A stretch of 64,000 nt of DNA from Eublepharis macularius. Taxonomy: Eukaryota; Chordata; Lepidosauria; Squamata; Eublepharidae. The notes beneath the pieces were generated by a model. The model was given only the letters and a program-made list of their open reading frames with translations. It was not told the origin of the DNA and made no database searches. The DNA lies in contig NC_072795.1 of the NCBI RefSeq assembly GCF_028583425.1, positions 11,121,001-11,185,000 on the forward strand, written 5' to 3'. Of this stretch, positions 1 through 10,125 are shown one piece after another. Numbering within the stretch: position 1 is the stretch's first letter; every line of letters starts with the position of its first letter. Position numbers and translations under genes: made by a program.

Positions 1-360
1 TATAGAAAGGGAAATCATAGAGATGAACAATTGCCAGGAATGATCTAAGTGTGACTCATGAGTAGATTTATGCCTGTGCACTTAAAATAATCATATATGG
101 TTCTCCTGTGTATACTTACCACTTATTTTGAGACCTCGTGTGTGCCACTTCCTAATAAAGGACTCACAACACCCAGTGTTTGGGAGCAGAAACTTTATGG
201 CTTATTAATGAACACATGATTTTCAGTCATATTGAAGCTGTTTATATGCAGTTATGCAAACAGGCTTTCTTATACTGGCTCTTTATTAATAAATTGCTGA
301 GCCAAACATAATAACTTTGTTTAGTATAAAAGTTTGCTGACGCCTTCGTTAGGATAACAA
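1..360. other. Non-coding, nothing recognised
   Basis: AT-rich sequence with no open frame or repeat signature that I recognise. It could be intergenic or part of intron 1 of the P450 gene. Confidence 0.4.
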
Positions 361-379
361 AAACAAATTTATTTATTTA

Positions 380-500
380 TTTATTTCAAATTTGTATTCC
401 ACCCTCCCCACAAGCGGGCTCAGGGCGGATACCAACATATTAAAAATACAATTAAAATACAATAAAAAATTCACATTCATTAAAAACAACACATTTAAAA
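380..500. repeat. SINE-like tail with CCGCCCTCCCC hairpin
   Basis: A TTTATTTATT run followed by the recurrent motif CCCTCCCCACAAGCGGG-CTCAGGGCGG and an A-rich stretch. The same core recurs near 31543, 32394, 43113, 43934, 44659 and 53101 in this window. Confidence 0.6.
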
Positions 501-525
501 CAAGATGGTGGACAGACAGGTTGAG

Positions 526-960
526 ACATAAGAACATAAGAGAACATAAGAACATAAAAGAAGCCATGTTGGATCAGGCCAATGGCCCATCCAGTCCAAC
601 ACTCTGTGTCACAGTGGCCAAAAAAAACAGGTGTCATCAGGAGGTCTGTAAGTGGGGAAAGGACACTAGATACAGAGCATCACTGCCCTAGGCAGAGTTC
701 CATCTATACCTTGTGGCTAATAGCCACTGATGGACCTCTGCTCCATATGTTTATCCAATCCCCTCTTGAAGATGTCTATGCTTGAAGCTGCCACCACCTC
801 CTGTGGCAGTGAATTCCATGTGTTAATCACTCTTTGGGTGAAGAAGTACTTCCTTTTATCCATTCTAACCCGACTGCTCAGCAATTTCATTGACTGCTCA
901 CGAGTTCTTGTATTGTGAGAGAGGGAGAAAAATACTTCTTTCTCTACCTTTCTCTTCTGG
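526..960 (-). mobile_element. CR1-like LINE 3' fragment
   Basis: On the minus strand this reads as the C-terminal part and 3' end of a CR1-type LINE. It is the same family as the plus-strand copy at 52150-53060: both contain the block equivalent to RVINTWNSMPREVV and the GATCAGGCCAATGG type tail. The frame is broken. Confidence 0.65.
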
Positions 961-1290
961 AAGTAACATCACCACACCGAGTGCATGGTGATGTCACTTC
1001 TGGAAGTGATGTTGTCGTGCTGGCCACGGGAGCACTCCCACGCTCCGCATGGCTCAGATTCGACCGGTTTGAGGTCTAACAGGAACGCTCCTGTGGCCAG
1101 TGCAATGGGTGGGAGCATGCGCACAGCACAATGGGTGGGAGCGTGTGCACAGCGAACACTCCAGAGGTGCTTGCCAGTGGCGTGCAAGCTCTGAGAGTTT
1201 GCCCCCTCCTGCCGATCGCTGGCCGATTGGCAGACAAGGGGGCAAATCTCTGGAAGTTTGCCCGCCACCAGCAGGCACCTGGGAATCCTA
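961..1290. repeat. GC-rich repeat piece with GATGTCACTTCTGGAAGTGA palindrome
   Basis: A GC-rich block bearing the imperfect palindrome near 985-1015 that is also present in the hAT-type element at 17437-18443 and in the partial copy at the window end. Short direct repeats of GGGTGGGAGC-GTG type are visible around 1107-1150. Borders are unclear. Confidence 0.45.
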
Positions 1291-3781
1291 CTAGACTAGC
1301 TTAGAGATGTGGATAAATCCACTCCACAGCTACCTCCCTGCTGGTTGACAATGTTGCCCTCATTGGCAAGGCCAGAAAAGGCTGCTGTGTTTCCTTTGCT
1401 CAGGGAGGAATGGTGCCTTTTGTGCTTCTGGTCTCTTCATAATATGAGTGGCCACAGCTGCGGCTTCCTTGCGGTATGCCCTAATGTTTCCGGGGTTATT
1501 GCTGGGGAACAGTGGTGAGGGGGGCTTCCAATTCTCCTTTGGGGAGGAATCTATCACTTCCCCTGCGATTTTCCATCCTATTGTGATGGAAGAGCACGTT
1601 CTGCTGATCCACGATTCTGTCTTGTAATGAAATGGCCACTGCGGCCAAAGGAATGATGGGGAAAGCTTCCCCTGCAAGCCTTCTAGCAGGTGCACAGAGA
1701 GAAAGAGAATAACGAGGAGGTAGTGTAGAAAGGTGTAGACAAAGCAAGAATCAGGTTCTGGAACGTAGAAGGGAAGGAAAGGAAGAAAAACAGTTGAAAG
1801 GCAAGGCAGCACTGGGATGAAGTTGCTCTCCCTGTCGAGGCAGGAATGAAACTGAAAGATAGGGCGACTCTTACTAGGAAGACAGGATGTAGAAAACTTT
1901 TTCCTGCCTCCCTGAATGGAGAGTGGGAATCACCCAACAAGATGTCATCTGCCTCAAAGAGAGAACTGGGTCGCCCTTATCCTAGTCTAATGCTCTAACA
2001 ACGATATCACACTTGCTCATGCCAATAGCCAGGTGGCTGCATTTTGCACCAGCTGGAGTTTCTGACTTGTCAAAGTCCCCTAGAGGTTTTATAATTAGAT
2101 TGAGAAGCGCCGGAAAAGATTCAGTTTAAAACAGTAAAAAGTATTGTCAAGCCACTGGATAGAATAATAAATGTCTGGACCACTAATGAACAACTGGACA
2201 ATTTCTTGTGGACCTCTGGGGCTAGAAGAGGAAGGTGAGGTGATAAATATGTCAGCTGACTTTCCAGTGGAACCTTAAAAGCATCTCTGTGAAATAGGCA
2301 TCTCTGTGAAATAAATGCCAGAAGAAGGAGTACTCTATCTCCCACCACTAACATAGATAAGGCAGATTAAAGCACAGGTTGCTCCTTAGATGGAAGCAGA
2401 AGCTGATACAGATGTTGGAATAGAAATGGAGAGACATCAAAGTCATCAGTGTCAGGTGCTGTGGAAGTTCAAACACATATCCTGGGGATAGCAGCCAGTT
2501 GTGTGTGCCGTGAGAGCAAAATGCTTTCTAGGAGAGCTGTTGGCCCAGTCTCCTCTGCACCAAGGAGTCCTTCTCGATGACCAGCAAATGAAGCAGACCC
2601 TGCTTGAAGGGAGCAAATGAGAAAAGCAGGGTTGTACTTATCTTTTACTGCTGTTCATTGAATGTTCTTGGACATAGGCATAGGCCAGCTGCCGAAAGTT
2701 CCAGGGATCATTCAAATATTGTATGATCTTCCATTCCCTTTCAATGGTTTTAAGTTCCTCCCAATCAGGAGGGGAGAATGCATTCTCCCTCTATCCCCTT
2801 TTGATGCCACAAGAGATTCCCTACAACCTTCAACGGAAAGTCCACAGTTGGGGACGGAGAGAAGGGAAAAATCTCTTTTACAGTCCAATGCCACATCTCA
2901 ACTGGAGTATTTGCTATGATATCAGTGACTTATTGGTAATCTGAAATGCTGGGCCATAACCTACAACATTAAATATAATTGTCTTGAAGAATGTGTGATT
3001 AACACTGCAATGCTCCACATCCAAAGGTCTTGCATCACACACTGCTGAAAAATATACCACTCCCAAATGATGGTTGCTTTTTTGCATAGAACATGAGAAG
3101 TTACTCCTCTTTGTTCGCTTATGCAATGTATTGCAACAGTAGTAGCTACTGTTATTATTTTCCCTTGTTAAAACACTTCTGATTCACTCTGCAACCACAA
3201 TTATTTACTGTCTACCCCCTGGCAATGTGCTCTTCATCCTTCCCAAACAAGAATCTATTGTTAAAGTGATTTGATGGAGCGCACTCCCTAAAGTTACCAT
3301 TGTTATCAAGATCTGTTTATTCGGCCACCACCAGAATGTATTTAAATTCTCTAAACATTGGGGGGGGGGGGGAACCTTTCTGGCTTTACTTGTGAGGACT
3401 GAGCATTATGACAAAACAATTTTGCAGTATACTGATTCACACACCTGCAGTGACCACATGTCCTGATATGCTCTATTAAGACAGCTGCACTAGTCTGAGC
3501 AAAGCCCAATTTTTCCACTTAAAAACACTGCTTCTTTTTTAAACTAGAAAATCAACATGGTCTTTCCCTGCATGTTGCTGTCAGGCCAATGTTTCTAATG
3601 GGTCTGGAAAGAAAGTTATGTCATGTGCTTGAAAGTCAGGGAGGCCCCTGGACTTACTGGTGCTCCAAGACAGCACTGTTTCAAAGTGAATTGCATCCCA
3701 GTAGATGTGTTACCTGAATTGGTCTCCTTGCAAGTAAAAGAGAGTGGGGGAATTAGCAGCAAGGAAGACAGCTGTGTGAGA
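1291..3781. other. Non-coding stretch, nothing firm
   Basis: No gene supported. Open frames here are short, carry no recognisable domain and lie on both strands. A 13-base G run sits at about 3361-3373. Confidence 0.4.
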
Positions 3782-3786
3782 GGTAG

Positions 3787-4695
3787 TAACTACAGAATCT
3801 TTTCCACCAATTTTTACGGAGTCCCTTCCCAGATAGCAGACGAGACTGGTGCGTTAAAAGTTCAAAGAGCAATATTTTATTGAAGAAAAACACATGCACA
3901 CACAGGAGTAAATAATAAAATGGGTACACACACAGAGAGTCCTAGGAAGTTAACCAGAAGTTGGAATAGAGGGAGGGAGGGGAAGTATAGCTGCCTATCC
4001 TGGACAGTAGTCCAGTCCACGGAGGAAGGGAGTAGCTTCAAACATCCAGCGTCCTCAGCCAAGAGAGCAAGAGGCTTAGGGCAACCTCAGGGGAACAGCA
4101 CTTCAGTTCCAATAAGCATGCTCTACTCAATTTGAATGGGGCAAGGTCACTATTCTTATATGGTAAAGCGCGCCCTGAGGTGGGAGAGCCCTCCCAGTCG
4201 TTGAAACAAAGACTCCAATAGTCAGTTCTTGGGAATAACAAAGGTTTGATTACCTTGATTACTTGTTGCCAGGGTGTGTAAAAGAGAATGCAGAGTCTCT
4301 CCTGGAACTGCACAAAGGGGCAATTTGTTAATGGATTCCACCAGAGCTAAGTTGATGAATTTAGTTGGGGAATGTACCTTTCCCAGGAATGAATTATAAG
4401 AACTTATAATTATAATGTGAATTGATTTCTCCTCAATCATGGGCTGGGGATCTCATCACAGAAGGAGGGAGAGAAATGTGCTAAGTGGGAAGACATTGTG
4501 AGGCCTTTCTTGTTCTGGATTCCATTTGGAGCTGAGAGGACTGTAAACTAATCACCACTGGTCACTCTGCATTTACATGCTGCATTCCATTCATGCCTGA
4601 GTCTCCTGGGTGGGACTCAGCAACTACTAGCTGGAATTCCCCTGTTTGCAAACCAAACTGCATTCAATTCAGGGGCCTTGTGATATTATATCACA
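3787..4695 (-). mobile_element. Solo LTR, minus orientation
   Basis: About 909 bp flanked by the identical 5-bp sequence GGTAG (3782-3786 and 4696-4700). On the minus strand it begins TGTGATATAA and has AATAAA (plus-strand 3876-3881) about 90 nt before its end, as in an R-U5 region. The 3' terminus reads TTA rather than the expected CA, so the end may be mutated. No internal retroviral or gypsy coding region adjoins it, hence solo LTR. Confidence 0.6.
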
Positions 4696-4700
4696 GGTAG

Positions 4701-6430
4701 CTATATTAAATAGCTATTAAAGATGGCGGAGGCCAGGCTGCAGGGGAGGAAGAGCCCATGCTGCAGCAGCCTCCTGAAGACTGCTAGATCAGTGACCTCA
4801 AATGGCCCCTCCACGCTGCAAGGGCAAACCCAGCTGCTGCAGATGAGTCCACTGACTCATCCAATGAGGAAAGCCAGAGCTGATGGGCTGTGGAGAAGCT
4901 CCAGGCAGTGTCAGCTAAGCAAGAGACTGGGGTGCAGCTGCAACACAGAGTGCAGAAAGGGCATCTGCCCCATGTCAGTCAGAGAAGGCCAGTCAGCCCC
5001 ACCCTTCAAGCCTGGAACAGTCAGTGGGCAGTCAGGGAAAAGCCTCCAAGTGCAATGATAGGCTCCCAGATCTGTCACTCCTGGGTGCTGCCTCCTTCAC
5101 TGCCTCACCAGCCTTGCTCTGCTCTCCTCCTACCTACTAGCTGTCCTATATGCCAGCCTCACACTGCTCTCCTTCCTACCAGCTTCGCACCACTCTCTTC
5201 CTGTCAGTTAGTTCTGCCCATTTCTGCTATAGCTGCCTGCAACTGAATATCCCAGCCCAGCAGAGTCGAGTTCCCTGGATCCAATGCAGGATTCTCTTAT
5301 AAGATATGGCTTTATATCCAGATGCTGGATCAGCATAAATACCACTATAAAGCCAGATTATGAATCCTGGATCACACACCCCTACATCACAGTGCTGTTC
5401 TTCAATTATGAAAATTCAAAACATATCCGATCTCCTTTTCTAGTGCAAGTAAAGCAACTATGAACTGTGCCATGTAAAATATTTGTTGCAAATGTGAATG
5501 GAGCAACAATCACACTGGCAACATGCATGGTAAATCAATTCTATGTGGAAGCACCCTTTGAAATCTCTGAAATAATGGGGAGACCTAGATTCTGAACAGA
5601 ACCACTACCAAGTATTCCTTTAGAACCTCATCTATCATACTAGTTGTTGAGGTATGGAAAAACTCTGTATTCCTTCAGTTTCAGATTGGTGACTATCAAT
5701 GCCATGTGTTTTATAAAAATTCTTGGGGCAACAGCCGACTGTAATAGTAGCATTAAATATTGGTGCTTTTGCTTGCTTTCGGGGAGGTGGGTGGGGGAGA
5801 GGAGGGGTAAATGAGTATGAATTACTTCCCAAGCACAGAATGCTTCAGCACCATAGAAATGCAGGTGACCCTAGCCAGAGTCCTACCTTAGTCATCGTCA
5901 AGCCTAAGCTATAAAGGTTCAGGAGGCCAATGTGCACAGAGGACATCATTACAGACGGGAAGAAAGTCTCCCCCAAGGGGCATGCTAAGGTGAAAAAATA
6001 AAACCACTGAGGATGTTGAAGAAGCTCTGTTAGCTGTATTTATACACAGTATGGAAAAGGAAGGAATCCATCTTTACTCCAGCTATGAGTGTTTGGTCCA
6101 AAGATCACCGGTGGGAGGGGAAACTCCAGATACTGAAAGCAAGGTAATGGATGATTTTTGTAAACGCCTTCAAGGGTTAAGTAGTCTGTCTCTTATTACC
6201 ACTTGCAGGGATATATGTAAGAGAAAGGGATCAGAGGATTTGCATTTATCACTTTCTCTTTTATTCTTGCTTGGTCTGTTATGTTTGCAGATCTGGTGTG
6301 TGCCTTTCATTTTCTTATTAAACTTCTTTTCATTTCTAATGTGGTCAGTCTGATCTCTGTGTGTGACCCACTTTAAATCCCTATGCCTAGAGTGCTCAAC
6401 TAAGTGTGTTGTTTCCCTTGGTAGAGACTA
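4701..6430. other. Non-coding stretch with a weak coding-like remnant
   Basis: Between about 4723 and 5246 overlapping open frames exist, one with a short acidic serine-rich piece (ADESTDSSNEES), but no domain is recognisable and the frames carry stops. Around 5266-5375 there is AT-rich sequence with local inverted repeats. Nothing else is supported. Confidence 0.35.
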
Positions 6431-6679
6431 AGGGCCAAACTACAAGTGACAAATGACACAGGTTGGACACTTGTCAGCTTCCCTCAAGTTTTGATGGGAA
6501 ATGTAGGCATCTTGATCTTGCAGCTTGGCGGAATGTTGGACAAGTGACAGTTGAAAAGTCCATTGGACAGCAGTTGGAGAGCCAAGGTGTAATATCAGGA
6601 TGCCTACATTTCCCATCAAAACTTGAGGGAAGCCGACAAGTGGCCAACCTGTGTCATTCGTCACTTGTAGGTTGGCCCT
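6431..6679. mobile_element. Foldback MITE, AGGGCCAAAC ends
   Basis: The 249-bp unit has long inverted ends: it starts AGGGCCAAACTACAAGTGAC and ends with the near complement GTCACTTGTAGGTTGGCCCT. The next 40 bp on each side (CCTCAAGTTTTGATGGGAAA and its complement) also pair. No clear target duplication was found, so the superfamily is uncertain. Confidence 0.7.
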
Positions 6680-7269
6680 GAGTGCAAAAGGAGAGGGAGA
6701 TACAGCAACAGGCTAAACTTTTAAGCGGCAAAGTGGCAAGAAGGGTCTGAGTTCAAACCCTCAGGTGAAGTGAACAGCCTGCCCGAGGAGACCAGGAAGG
6801 TTTCCACACTTTTGTCATTTTGCAGAATGTGCAAACCAGTAATGTTCAAGAGGCCATGTCTTTAAAAAGAGATTAGATCTGTTGAAGGATTAACAGTGCA
6901 AGGGAACAGCTTTATAATGAAATAGGAGTATAGTCACTGCAATTATTATTGTAGGTATCACCTGCTTTTACTGCATCGTCTTGTAATCTACTCTCTGCAT
7001 TGTTTATAGTACACTTATAGTACACCTATATTCCTAATCCTGTTGCATTGTTCATTGGTCATCTAATGCTGTCTTGATTGTACTGTTTACATCCTGTAAT
7101 CTGCCTTGACTCTCAATGAGAAAGACAGGAAATAAATCAATGAATGTTTTGATGGTTGTAGAGAAAGTAAGAAATGGGGAGTGAAGGCAGGGGCTCTGAG
7201 AGGGGGACTGGTAATACAAAGTTCTGGCAATGCAAGTCAGCTTGAAGACCGGTGAAGCTGGAATCACAC
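6680..7269. other. Non-coding, nothing recognised
   Basis: AT-rich sequence without domain-bearing frames or clear repeats. Confidence 0.35.
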
Positions 7270-7747
7270 TGTCAGTTCCTGGCAGGTAGATCCCTCAGCC
7301 CCTCTCCAGTGAACACACATTGGTTCCAATAGAAAAGCTTTATTCAGGATTTGACAGTTCAGGTCTGCACTCTATCATGGAGCTTGGTAGAAGTGATAAG
7401 GCAAGGCAAGCAGTTCTATATTATACTTGATTTTCCCACGTTCAAATAAATGTAAAGGTTTTGGCGTGCAGTATACACGGGTCCTGTGAGAACCCTTTTT
7501 AGTTATGGCTAGACATTCAGTATACAATCATACATCCCAGCATCTGGGAAAAGTAGCAAGAGCTGGCATCTGGGTGCTCCAAGGTCAGTGCTAGCTTAGA
7601 GGAGCATATTTCCATAAGATAACAAAAAGGCCCACTCTGGGTCTCAAAAATAACACTTGCACTAAGGAGAGAATACACCAGGTTAATAATGAGCATTGTG
7701 GTTACAACATACAAACAATCATGGCATGACTGAACACAGACACGACA
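7270..7747 (-). mobile_element. LTR-like sequence, minus orientation, far border uncertain
   Basis: The plus-strand start TGTCAGTTCC resembles the ends of the LTRs at 14480 and 32554. AATAAA on the minus strand lies at 7339-7344, about 70 nt from this end, the same spacing as in the other three LTRs. The other end could be the ACACGACA at about 7740-7747, but no matching duplication supports it. Confidence 0.35.
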
Positions 7748-8713
7748 CATGCTACATTCACCAAATGCATTCCAGTTTATTTTGCTTTTAGTGCAGTTCT
7801 GCAGCCACTAGGGGTGTAGGGAAGGCAGAGCAGTGAGCAGCAGCTCTGTCTTGCTGGTGCTGTCCTCCTTCCCCCTCCCTCTTTTGTTTTAGCAGCAATT
7901 TTTAAAGAAAGTTCTCCTACTACCAGGCTGAGGCAAACATGAGATGTTGCTGAACCCATCAACCAACCTAGTATGCCTTCATTCTTTTCTTCCCCCACCT
8001 TCTAATTTTTCTGTGTTTGTTCCGCTCCTTCCCCGCATTTTTAAGTCTCATTATCCCTACCCGGGCTGAAGAATTAAAACCTGCTTAAAAGTAGAACCTT
8101 ATGAACTGAAAGAGGAGGGGGTGTCAAATTGGTATTTCCCAAGTATCTATCAAAGTAGCGAAAGAGTGATCCCCCATACACTCACACACTTTACATGCAT
8201 TGTGATTTGTTTTAATAGTTATAAAACTGTCTTTGTCCCAGTTTATATCAAAACAAACAATATTCTAGCTTAAATATGTGACTATAACTTGTTTGTGGTT
8301 TTAAAATACATCTTGTTTAGACTTAGTTAAAGCACATATGAAGTCTGAGATTTGAAGTTAGAACTACTCCCTCCCCTAAATAATCAGACGTGACTTTGAT
8401 TGCATACTAAACACTGTTCAAGCAATGGGTTTTATCATTATTGTATTGGTGGGACATCTGACACTTAGCCTTCAGTAAATGCAACTTTGCTACAGTTGGC
8501 ATTAAGCTTCACCAGAAGCCCACTTAATGAGGGGTAAGAAGTGTATTCTATATTGGTAGATTTATATGTATATGTGTAAATATAAAATTACAAAATTAGA
8601 CACATGGCTGAAGAGAGAACTATTCCAAGACATAGGCTGTTAAAACTGAGCAATTTGCAGAGGCTGATCCAAATAAAACAGAAGAGTGCGTGGAATACAC
8701 GTGGAGCAGCAAA
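7748..8713. other. Non-coding, nothing recognised
   Basis: No supported gene. The sequence directly before the DIRS left end has no recognisable repeat. Confidence 0.35.
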
Positions 8714-8752
8714 AAAACAGAGTTGCGCTTACCGTAACTACTGTTCATTGAC

Positions 8753-8934
8753 GTCTTCTGTGCAGACACACATGGGACTGCGCCTGCGCAGGCCTGCTGA
8801 CCGGATTTTTCTTTCTAGCAAACGTCCACTAGGGGGCGCACGTCCGACCCAATGCGCATGCGTGGCCGTTTCCCGCCCGAGCGACATTGGGCGACGTCGC
8901 CCCCTTTCCCCTCAGTTTCTCCTTTGCCGCCGAA
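8753..8934 (+). repeat. DIRS left inverted terminal repeat
   Basis: From CTTCTGTGCAG to TTTGCCGCCGA, matching the reverse complement of 14189-14375 with few differences, including the shared block CTAGCAAACGTCCACTAGGG. Some differences are C/T changes, as expected of decay at CpG. Confidence 0.9.
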
Positions 8935-8982
8935 TGCCTTCACATTATCTGGAAGAACACAGCGGGGTAGGAGGGAGGGTTG

Positions 8983-9070
8983 TGTGTCTGCACAGAAGAC
9001 GTCAATGAACAGTAGTTACGGTAAGCGCAACTCTGTTTTCACTGTCCGTCTTCTGTGCAGCCCCACATGG
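8983..9070. repeat. DIRS internal complementary region (circle-junction copy)
   Basis: The first half (CACAGAAGACGTCAATGAAC onward to GCGCAACTCTG) is the reverse complement of the left outer end at about 8714-8770. The second half (CACTGTCCGTCTTCTGTGCAG) is the reverse complement of the right outer end at about 14360-14384. The two are fused with a few bases between them, the expected template for joining both ends into a circle in the DIRS replication model. Confidence 0.88.
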
Positions 9071-9111
9071 GAGACTCACAAGCCACTTACCCAGGAGGCG
9101 GGCATGTGTTC

Positions 9112-10125
9112 TCACCGAAAAAGAGACTGAAGCACAGCATTACCAACAGCAGCCTCTTTCCTTTCCCACACATCTAGTGCGTAATGTTTAGCGAACGTGT
9201 CAGAAGATGACCACGTTGCAGCCCTGCAGATGTCCTGCAAGGGCACGCCTCTAAGGAAGGCCGCCGAAGCAGCCTGTGCCCTGGTGGAATGAGCTTTTAG
9301 TTCCAAGGGGCAAGGTAACTGAGCATGCGAGTAGCAGGCCCTAACAGTCTGAGTAACCCAGCGAGAAATCGACTGGGCTGTAGCAGCCTTTCCCTTCCTG
9401 GGCCCAAAATAGCACACAAACAGTTGTATGGCACTCTTAAACTGTGATGTACGTTGGAGGTAAAATAAAATAGCCCTTCTCACATCCAAGGAATGTAAAG
9501 CCCGTTCAGAGGTATCAGAAGGGTCAGGAAAAAAGATAGGTAGGACAATGTCCTGCGAGGTGTGAAATTGAGTAGACACCTTGGGCCTAAAACGAAGGTC
9601 CGGCCTGAGAACCACCTTATTTTGATGGACCTTCAAAAAGGGAGAATCCCACCTCAGGGCAGCAAGTTCGCTAACCCTGCGGGCAGATGTAATGGCAATC
9701 AGGAAGGCCACTTTACAGGACAACCATTTTAAATCACAAGTAGCCAGTGGTTCGAAGGGTGATTTCATAAGTCCTGTCAGTACTACCTGCAGTGACCATT
9801 GGGGAACAATTTCCTTGACTTGTGGAAACATATTATACAACCCCTTCAAAAAAGACTTCGACAAACTGTGAGAGAACACTGTCTTCCCATCTATTTTAGG
9901 GTGGAAGGCTGAAATGGCAGCCAAATAGACTTTAATAGAGGAATTAGAGAGTCCCCCATCCTTTAGGGACAGGAGGAACTCAAACACAGAAGACAACTGG
10001 CAATCCCAAACATTAACTGCGGTGTCAGCAGCCCAGGCCTCAAAACGCTTCCATTTAGCTGCGTATGACCTGCGAGTGGTGTCCCTACGGGCATTCAGCA
10101 AAATTTCAGCTACCCTGTCAGACAT
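9112..10125 (-). CDS. DIRS tyrosine recombinase
   Basis: 337 residues from ATG 10125 (MSDRVAEILL). Sequence upstream in this frame is only the shadow of the overlapping RNase H/methylase frame, so the internal ATG was chosen. The N-terminal part is a SAM-like core-binding domain (TRRSYAAKWKRFEAW). Catalytic residues of the lambda-integrase family are visible: R in TSARRVSELAALRW, H-x-x-R in AHSTRAQ, and Y in FAKHYAL. The enzyme would insert the circular DNA copy by recombination. It ends close to the internal complementary region. No stop or frameshift was seen. Confidence 0.9.
   Translation of the reverse strand: MSDRVAEILLNARRDTTRRSYAAKWKRFEAWAADTAVNVWDCQLSSVFEFLLSLKDGGLSNSSIKVYLAAISAFHPKIDGKTVFSHSLSKSFLKGLYNMFPQVKEIVPQWSLQVVLTGLMKSPFEPLATCDLKWLSCKVAFLIAITSARRVSELAALRWDSPFLKVHQNKVVLRPDLRFRPKVSTQFHTSQDIVLPIFFPDPSDTSERALHSLDVRRAILFYLQRTSQFKSAIQLFVCYFGPRKGKAATAQSISRWVTQTVRACYSHAQLPCPLELKAHSTRAQAASAAFLRGVPLQDICRAATWSSSDTFAKHYALDVWERKEAAVGNAVLQSLFR

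Noticed and set aside
1360..1940. Minus-strand frames of 150 and 85 codons
   Set aside because: No domain, overlapping in different frames, no splice signals that join them.
4723..5246. Overlapping open frames of 111 and 118 codons as a possible gene
   Set aside because: No recognisable domain, low-complexity composition, no splice or promoter evidence, and the frames compete with each other.
7270..8189. LTR extending to 8184 with CACAC duplications
   Set aside because: The CACAC match lies in low-complexity CA-rich sequence and the proposed far end does not resemble the other LTR ends, so only the near end is kept.
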